Translations under genes and position numbers: made by a program
Notes under the pieces: generated by a model
What the model was told of the DNA's origin: nothing
What the model saw: the letters and a program-made list of their open reading frames with translations, nothing else
Database searches by the model: none
Assembly: GCA_035526665.1 (NCBI GenBank)
Contig: DATLBY010000353.1
Location: forward strand, 1-10,932
DNA: 10,932 bases
Direction: 5' to 3'
DNA from: DATLBY01 sp035526665
GTDB taxonomy: Bacteria; Acidobacteriota; Terriglobia; Bryobacterales; Bryobacteraceae
Part shown: positions 7,197 to 10,932 of the stretch, piece by piece
Position numbering within the stretch: the stretch's first letter is position 1
Layout of the letters: every line of letters begins with the position of its first letter

Positions 7197-8164
7197 ACAT
7201 AAAAACTGGCAGTTTCCGGATCGCCTCGGCGATTCTTCTGGCGATGGTATTTTTCAGCGCCTCGTGTAACCGCGCAACCAAAAAAGTAATCGGTGTGGTG
7301 CCGAAGGGACGGGCTCATCTGTTCTGGCAGTCCGTGCACGCCGGCGCGGAGAAGGCCGCGCAGGAGAACGGTATCGAAATCATGTGGAACGGGCCCGCTA
7401 CCGAAACGGATTTCAACGGCCAGCTCCAGATTGTGGATGCCATGATCAACCGCCGCGTGGATGCAATCGCGCTTGCTCCCATCGATAAAAAAGCGATGGT
7501 TAGCATCGTGGAACGCGCCTTTCGGGAACAGATTCCGGTGATTATTTTCGATTCTGGCGTCGATACCGACCACTTTGTGTCACAAATTGCGACCGATAAT
7601 TACGCGGCTGGCAAAATGGCGGCGGCGCGGATGGGCAAAATCCTGAACGGGAAAGGCAAAATCGCCATTGTCGCCGTGCAGGTCGGCGCCGCCTCCACCA
7701 TGCTTCGCGAGCAAGGGTTCGAAGACGCCATCAAGAGCGATTTTCCGGGTATCCGTATCGTGGACAAGCGCTTTGGAGAAGCCGACTTTGCCAAATCCAT
7801 GCGCGCCGCCGAAAACATTCTGACAGCGTATTCTGACCTCGACGCCATGTTCGCGTCCAACGAATCAAGCACCGTGGGCGCGGCCCAGGCGCTGAAAGCA
7901 CGCCAGAGCAAAGTGAAGCTGGTCGGTTTCGACGCGGGGCCTACTCTCGAAGCGGACTTGCGAAGCGGCGTCATCGATTCGCTGGTGGTCCAGCATCCGT
8001 TCAAAATGGGCTATGAATCCATCGTGGCGGCTGTTCAGAAGTTGAAGGGCGAAACTCCGCGGAAGATCCACGATCTTGCGCCTCGCCTGGTGGTGAAAGA
8101 GGATTTGGATAAGCCCGATGTGCAGGAACAGCTCAATCCGGATTTGAAAAAATATTTGAAATAA
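7193..8164 (+). CDS. Sugar-type ABC transporter substrate-binding lipoprotein (RbsB-like)
   Basis: A 323-residue periplasmic binding protein of the ribose/galactose class (periplasmic binding protein type I fold). It has a hydrophobic signal to about residue 24 and C25 in FSASC, a slightly non-canonical lipobox with Ser at -3. The two-lobe pattern is visible: KVIGVVPKGRAHLFW at the start, VDAIALAPIDKKA and PVIIFDSGVD in lobe 1, and DAMFASNESSTVGAAQAL plus VKLVGFDAG in lobe 2. The start is GTG, overlapping the peroxidase stop as GTGA, which indicates coupled translation. No permease or ATPase gene follows; the operon ends against the convergent pilin gene. It therefore either supplies a transporter encoded elsewhere or acts as a sensor or chaperone for a small ligand. 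The ligand is unknown. Confidence 0.9.
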   Translation: MNIKTGSFRIASAILLAMVFFSASCNRATKKVIGVVPKGRAHLFWQSVHAGAEKAAQENGIEIMWNGPATETDFNGQLQIVDAMINRRVDAIALAPIDKKAMVSIVERAFREQIPVIIFDSGVDTDHFVSQIATDNYAAGKMAAARMGKILNGKGKIAIVAVQVGAASTMLREQGFEDAIKSDFPGIRIVDKRFGEADFAKSMRAAENILTAYSDLDAMFASNESSTVGAAQALKARQSKVKLVGFDAGPTLEADLRSGVIDSLVVQHPFKMGYESIVAAVQKLKGETPRKIHDLAPRLVVKEDLDKPDVQEQLNPDLKKYLK

Positions 8165-8169
8165 GGAAA

Positions 8170-8349
8170 TTAGCCTCCCGCGTTGACCATGCAGGAGCTG
8201 ACCCGGGAGAAAATCGAGCTGATCGCCGGCATGACAGTGTTTGGCATCATCACGCCCGTGCCGGTCGCCACAAGTGCCGCCATGAGCGCGTACTCGACCA
8301 GATCTTGACCGTTTTCGTCCCGAAGGAAGTCAGAAAGAGCCATCAACAT
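8170..8349 (-). CDS. Flp/Fap-family type IVb pilin (orphan)
   Basis: A short gene of 59 codons reading MLMALSDFLRDENG, then QDLVEYALMAALVATG, ending with SSCMVNAGG and TAA at 8170-8172. The G14/QDLVEY junction matches the Flp prepilin cleavage signature: cleavage after Gly, with Glu at +5 and Tyr at +6 of the mature protein. A hydrophobic helix follows. The mature pilin would be about 45 residues. Flp pilins are processed by TadV-type peptidases and assembled by the Tad machinery into adhesive fibres at the inner/outer membrane. ATGs at 8349 and 8343 are both possible starts and neither has a clear ribosome site. The gene is convergent with the binding-protein gene (5 bp between the stops). 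No tad genes are in the window, so assembly must rely on genes elsewhere. Confidence 0.85.
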   Translation of the reverse strand: MLMALSDFLRDENGQDLVEYALMAALVATGTGVMMPNTVMPAISSIFSRVSSCMVNAGG

Positions 8350-8461
8350 ATCGTTCAGGTACTATACTGTGGCATCTCTAGGCCCAGTACAATTCACTAA
8401 TAGTCCTAGTACCCCATTGGGGTTATACCTTAGATTTAGCGGCTCGCTGGGCCTGGAAAAC
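8350..8461 (-). promoter_or_regulatory. Structured leader/promoter region upstream of the Flp pilin
   Basis: A 112-bp AT-richer stretch between the repeat-protein stop and the pilin start, dense in inverted repeats. AGGCCCAG (8380-8387) pairs with CTGGGCCT (8447-8454), extendable to 11 bp with one mismatch or wobble. ACCCC-ATT-GGGGT forms a tight hairpin (8411-8423). CTAGG (8379-8383 region) pairs with CCTAG (8405-8409). An 8-bp stem with one bulged base (8365-8373 with 8382-8389) sits next to the pilin start. The last stem and the long-range helix share bases 8380-8387, so they cannot form together. A TATAGT string near 8359-8364 (minus strand) is a possible -10 element. The function, whether promoter, RNA switch, terminator of the upstream gene or small mobile repeat, is not decided. 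Confidence 0.5.
8411..8423. repeat. Perfect short hairpin ACCCC-ATT-GGGGT
   Basis: A 5-bp perfect inverted repeat with a 3-base loop, lying within the loop of the larger 8380-8454 inverted repeat. No T-tract follows on either strand, so it is not a classic terminator. Confidence 0.5.
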
Positions 8462-9532
8462 TTAATATCGATACCAGACCTGCAACAGATCGCCGGGCTG
8501 TGGAATCGAGAGCGCAGCAAAAATCAGCGTTGCGCCGTTGACCGAAAAATCGATGGAGTTCCGCTGCAGGACGCCGTTGCGAAACACCTGCACACTGGAC
8601 GCGGGATTCGGGGTGGCCGCCAGCGTAAAGGTTGCATTGGAGCCGTTTAGGACGCCCGAAGGAGTCTCCGCGTCGGCAAATGCCGTTGCCGCAGCAGCCG
8701 TCCCGGATTTGCGATACCAGGCTTGCAAGACGTCGCCAGGCCGGGGCATTGAAATTCCCGTGAGCGTGAGAGCCGCCCCTGCCAGCACATAGTCGCTCCC
8801 GTTTGTCTGGAGGACCCCGTTCCGGTACAACATCAGGCTACTCCCCGGATTGGGCGCCCCGCTCAAGGTGAATGCGGTATTCACGGCGTCGACGATACCG
8901 CCGGGAGTTTCACTGTCGACAAAAACGAACTGGCTGGCGGACCCGCAAGGAGACGAGGTCCCGTCCACATGGACGCAATCGGAGGCGCCGCCGGACACCG
9001 ATGTGAGCGCTCCGGAGGAATTGGCCATGAGGGTTCTGGAGGCGACGTAGCCGACGCCTTTCACGGGACGCGCATCCAACTCCTCGCGAAGTCCAACCAC
9101 ATCCCCAATAAGCACCGCGACATTGACCGGGGGCGCAATACTAGTTCCGCTGACCGGCGCCGGTATCCGTATGTCACGCAGGCGCAAGGAAGACTGGGAC
9201 TGGGGAACGGCCCAGTATTCGGTAAATTGCGTTCGCCCGTCGCTGTTGTAGCGAACCTCGTAGTAAGCCGCCGGCGTCGCATTTACCGTAGGCACCAACT
9301 GTACCCGCAGGCTCCCATCGGATATGCTGACCGTCAGGCTCTGGGCCGGAATATTGGATTGATCGGCCGTTTGGAAGCTCTTCCACTGGATGAAGGCGAC
9401 ACCCTCGAATCGGCTACCGTCGGCTTTGTATAGCAGATCCTGTATCAGTGCCAGTGCCGGCGCCCCGTAGCCTGGATCAGCCAAGGCCAAAAAAGCGAGC
9501 ACGAACGCAGCTGTAGAAAATCTTTCTCTCAT
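8462..9532 (-). CDS. Exported protein with two tandem fibre-like repeats
   Basis: A 356-residue protein with a Sec signal peptide (hydrophobic about 8-18, cleavage near residue 23). The N-terminal part (about 28-125) looks like an all-beta domain: ADGSRFEGVAFIQW, then PAQSLTVSISDGSLRVQL, then YYEVRYNSDG and FTEYWAVP. That pattern resembles beta-sandwich domains near tail or fibre proteins. A low-complexity linker (about 125-200) contains a cysteine pair C186/C196. The C-terminus is two 71-residue repeats (204-274 and 285-355), 36 of 71 identical without gaps. Each carries a D-x-E-T-P entry, an RNGVLQ turn and a PGDxLQxWYR end, a layout seen in phage tail-fibre and surface adhesins. The start is supported by GGAGG four bases upstream. 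It is probably a secreted or cell-surface binding protein; the ligand is unknown. Confidence 0.75.
   Translation of the reverse strand: MRERFSTAAFVLAFLALADPGYGAPALALIQDLLYKADGSRFEGVAFIQWKSFQTADQSNIPAQSLTVSISDGSLRVQLVPTVNATPAAYYEVRYNSDGRTQFTEYWAVPQSQSSLRLRDIRIPAPVSGTSIAPPVNVAVLIGDVVGLREELDARPVKGVGYVASRTLMANSSGALTSVSGGASDCVHVDGTSSPCGSASQFVFVDSETPGGIVDAVNTAFTLSGAPNPGSSLMLYRNGVLQTNGSDYVLAGAALTLTGISMPRPGDVLQAWYRKSGTAAAATAFADAETPSGVLNGSNATFTLAATPNPASSVQVFRNGVLQRNSIDFSVNGATLIFAALSIPQPGDLLQVWYRY
8468..8680 (-). repeat. Protein-coding tandem repeat, copy 2
   Basis: Encodes residues 285-355 of the exported repeat protein: FADAETP, RNGVLQRN, then PQPGDLLQVWYR. Aligns without gaps to copy 1, 81 residues earlier. 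The protein ends one residue after this repeat. Confidence 0.85.
8711..8923 (-). repeat. Protein-coding tandem repeat, copy 1
   Basis: Encodes residues 204-274: FVDSETP, RNGVLQTN, then PRPGDVLQAWYR. It has 36 of 71 identical residues with copy 2. A 10-residue Ala/Thr/Gly-rich spacer separates the copies. Confidence 0.85.
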
Positions 9533-9701
9533 GCATCCTCCAGGGTAGAAACGGCGTGAAACCTACTGCTGATTTGAAACTAGGCGCAGGCGGTCCGCCA
9601 GATTCGTTCGATAAACGCGGAAGGTTTATGTAAGTAATAGAAAATAGGGTGTTTTCTGGAGATAGAAAAAAGCTCGCGGCGGTGTGACTCGCTTCCGGAG
9701 C
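9533..9701. promoter_or_regulatory. Intergenic region with three palindromes upstream of the repeat-protein gene
   Basis: This AT-richer 169-bp gap follows serS and precedes the exported repeat protein on the minus strand. GGAGG (9537-9541, minus strand) is the ribosome site of that protein. Three perfect inverted repeats occur: GGCGG-T-CCGCC (9589-9599), ATAAAC-N7-GTTTAT (9611-9629) and AGAAAA-N7-TTTTCT (9639-9657). The last two share a 6-7-6 design with centres 28 bp apart, which could be paired operator half-sites. No confident -35/-10 pair was assigned. Confidence 0.45.
9665..9701 (-). terminator. Probable intrinsic terminator of serS
   Basis: Immediately after the serS TAG, the minus strand forms GCTCCGG paired with CCG-(C)-GAGC. 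This is a 7-bp GC-rich stem with one bulged C and a loop of about 15 bases, directly followed by six T (9666-9671 on the complement). Position, GC stem and T-run fit Rho-independent termination; the bulge and large loop weaken the call. Confidence 0.5.
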
Positions 9702-10932
9702 CTAGGCGAGATCGCCCTGCCTGGTGATTACTTCCGCGTTGAGGTAGGGCCGGAGCGCATCTGGCACCAGCACACTGCCGTCGGCCTGTTGATAATTTTC
9801 AACGACCGCCACCCAGGTCCGGCCCACGGCGAGTCCACTGCCGTTCAGCGTGTGCAGAAATTCGGCTTTGCCCTTTCCGCTCTTGTGGCGAATGGAAGCG
9901 CGCCGCGCCTGGAAGGCCTCGAAGTTCGAACAGGAGGAGATTTCTTTGAAGTCGTTTTGGCCGGGCAGCCAAACCTCGATGTCGTAGGTCTTGGCCGAGG
10001 AGAAGCCCGTGTCGCCGGTGCACAGGACTACCGTCCGATAGGGAAGCCCGAGCTTTTGCAGCACCTGCTCCGCATCGCGGGTCAGCTTCTCCAGTTCGTC
10101 GTAGCTTTGATCCGGCCGGGCGAACTTCACCAGCTCCACCTTCTGGAATTGATGCTGCCGGATGATGCCCCGGACATCGCGTCCGTAGGAGCCCGCTTCA
10201 CTGCGGAAACAGGGCGTGTAGGCGCACAATTTAATGGGAAGTCTGTCGCTGTCGAGCGTTTCGTCGCGGAATAGATTGGTCACCGGCACTTCGGCAGTGG
10301 GTGTCAGCCAGAAGTCCGTGTTCTCGCAATGGAACAGATCCTGGGAAAATTTGGGAAGCTGCCCGGTCCCGAAAAGACTTGCGGAATTGACCAGGAACGG
10401 AGGCAGAACCTCGGTATAGCCGTGCTCGCGGGTGTGCAGGTCAAGCATGAAATTGACCAGGGCACGCTCCAGCCTGGCGCCCAGGCCGATATAAACCGCA
10501 AACCGTGCGCCGGTGATTTTCGCGGCGCGGTCCAGATCCAGCACATTGAGCGCCGAGCCAAGATCCCAGTGCGGTTTGGGTTCAAAGGAGAATTTCCGGG
10601 GCTCGCCCTCGCGCCGCACCTCCACGTTATCCTCAGCTCCCTTGCCCGCCGGAACTGATTCATGCGGAAGGTTCGGAATACTGGCGAGCACGTCGCGAAA
10701 CGATGCCTCGTAGGCCTTCAACTGCTCGTCCAGAGCGGTGATCCGGTCCCCAACTTCCCGGACTTTCTGCTGGCGGTCCGATGTGTCCTGTCCGGCTTTG
10801 CGGAGCTTACTGATTTCGATGCTTTCGGAGTTGCGCAGGGCCTTTAGCTGCTCGGCCTCGGTAACGGCCGTCCGGCGCTGCGTGTCCAGTTCGCGAAACT
10901 CATCGACGTTCAGCTGAAAATTTCTTCCGGCA
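9702..10932 (-). CDS. serS: Seryl-tRNA synthetase, partial (5' end beyond the window)
   Basis: Class II aminoacyl-tRNA synthetase that charges tRNA-Ser, and tRNA-Sec where present. The reading frame is open to the window edge. About 410 residues are visible, and family members have about 420-440, so only the first few dozen residues are missing. An internal TTG at 10719-10721 is not the start: upstream codons continue the N-terminal coiled-coil arm (ELDTQRR, LKALRNS, ISKLRKAGQD) that clamps the tRNA-Ser variable arm. Next come IPNLPHESVP, TPTAEVPVTNL, class II motif 2 (FRSEAGSYGRD, around 10175-10210) and motif 3 (GLAVGRT followed by ENYQQADGS, around 9790-9836). The stop is TAG at 9702-9704, followed by a likely terminator. 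Confidence 0.96.
   Translation of the reverse strand, partial: AGRNFQLNVDEFRELDTQRRTAVTEAEQLKALRNSESIEISKLRKAGQDTSDRQQKVREVGDRITALDEQLKAYEASFRDVLASIPNLPHESVPAGKGAEDNVEVRREGEPRKFSFEPKPHWDLGSALNVLDLDRAAKITGARFAVYIGLGARLERALVNFMLDLHTREHGYTEVLPPFLVNSASLFGTGQLPKFSQDLFHCENTDFWLTPTAEVPVTNLFRDETLDSDRLPIKLCAYTPCFRSEAGSYGRDVRGIIRQHQFQKVELVKFARPDQSYDELEKLTRDAEQVLQKLGLPYRTVVLCTGDTGFSSAKTYDIEVWLPGQNDFKEISSCSNFEAFQARRASIRHKSGKGKAEFLHTLNGSGLAVGRTWVAVVENYQQADGSVLVPDALRPYLNAEVITRQGDLA

Noticed and set aside
8165..8169. Possible terminator between the binding-protein operon and the pilin gene
   Set aside because: Only 5 bp separate the two stop codons. I saw no GC stem followed by a T-run on either strand around 8150-8230, so termination must occur inside the opposing gene or be Rho-dependent.
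8380..8454. A 75-base segment with paired ends, the size of a tRNA
   Set aside because: Neither strand gives a T-loop of the GTTCRAN type, a proper anticodon arm or a 7-bp acceptor with standard spacing. The end stem is 8 bp and the inner stems do not fit a cloverleaf.
9684..10274. 196-residue plus-strand frame
   Set aside because: Antisense to the catalytic domain of seryl-tRNA synthetase. No supporting motif or start context.
10719..10721. TTG as the start of seryl-tRNA synthetase
   Set aside because: The frame stays open upstream to the window edge and encodes the expected N-terminal coiled-coil arm, so the gene is truncated by the window and does not start here.

Overview
The window looks like a chromosomal segment of a GC-rich, diderm, soil-type bacterium. 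I would guess Acidobacteriota of the Bryobacter/Solibacter kind. That guess rests on the gene style (exported esterase, exported aldo/keto reductase, diheme peroxidase, Flp pilin, many Sec/Tat/lipoprotein signals) and not on any marker comparison. No rRNA, tRNA, CRISPR array, transposase or integrase was found.

Layout. (1) 1-4614, minus strand: an exported enterochelin-esterase-like hydrolase (4614-3271), then a LolD-type ABC ATPase with a TTG start (3220-2468), then clpC (2475-1). The last two overlap by 8 bp and are probably translationally coupled. (2) 4615-4705: a divergent promoter region. (3) 4706-8164, plus strand: a tight four-gene operon encoding a Tat-exported aldo/keto reductase, a small exported Cys/His-rich protein, a MauG/CcpA-type diheme cytochrome c peroxidase and a sugar-type periplasmic binding lipoprotein. 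The gaps are 12 bp, 7 bp and a 4-bp overlap. All four products appear to be exported, and no transporter membrane subunit is present. (4) 8170-8349, minus strand: a 59-codon Flp/type IVb pilin gene, convergent with the operon and 5 bp from its end, preceded by a 112-bp leader full of inverted repeats. (5) 8462-9532, minus strand: an exported protein with two 71-residue tandem repeats resembling domains of phage fibre and surface proteins. (6) 9533-9701: an intergenic region with three palindromes and a probable serS terminator. (7) 9702-10932, minus strand: serS, lacking its 5' end at the window edge.

How the genes fit together. ClpC and SerRS are housekeeping. The central plus-strand operon reads as an exported redox and ligand-binding module whose substrate cannot be named from sequence alone; it is the best candidate here for an undescribed system. 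The pilin and the repeat protein are surface components. The pilin is an orphan within this window (no tad secretion genes), and its structured leader is the most unusual non-coding stretch.
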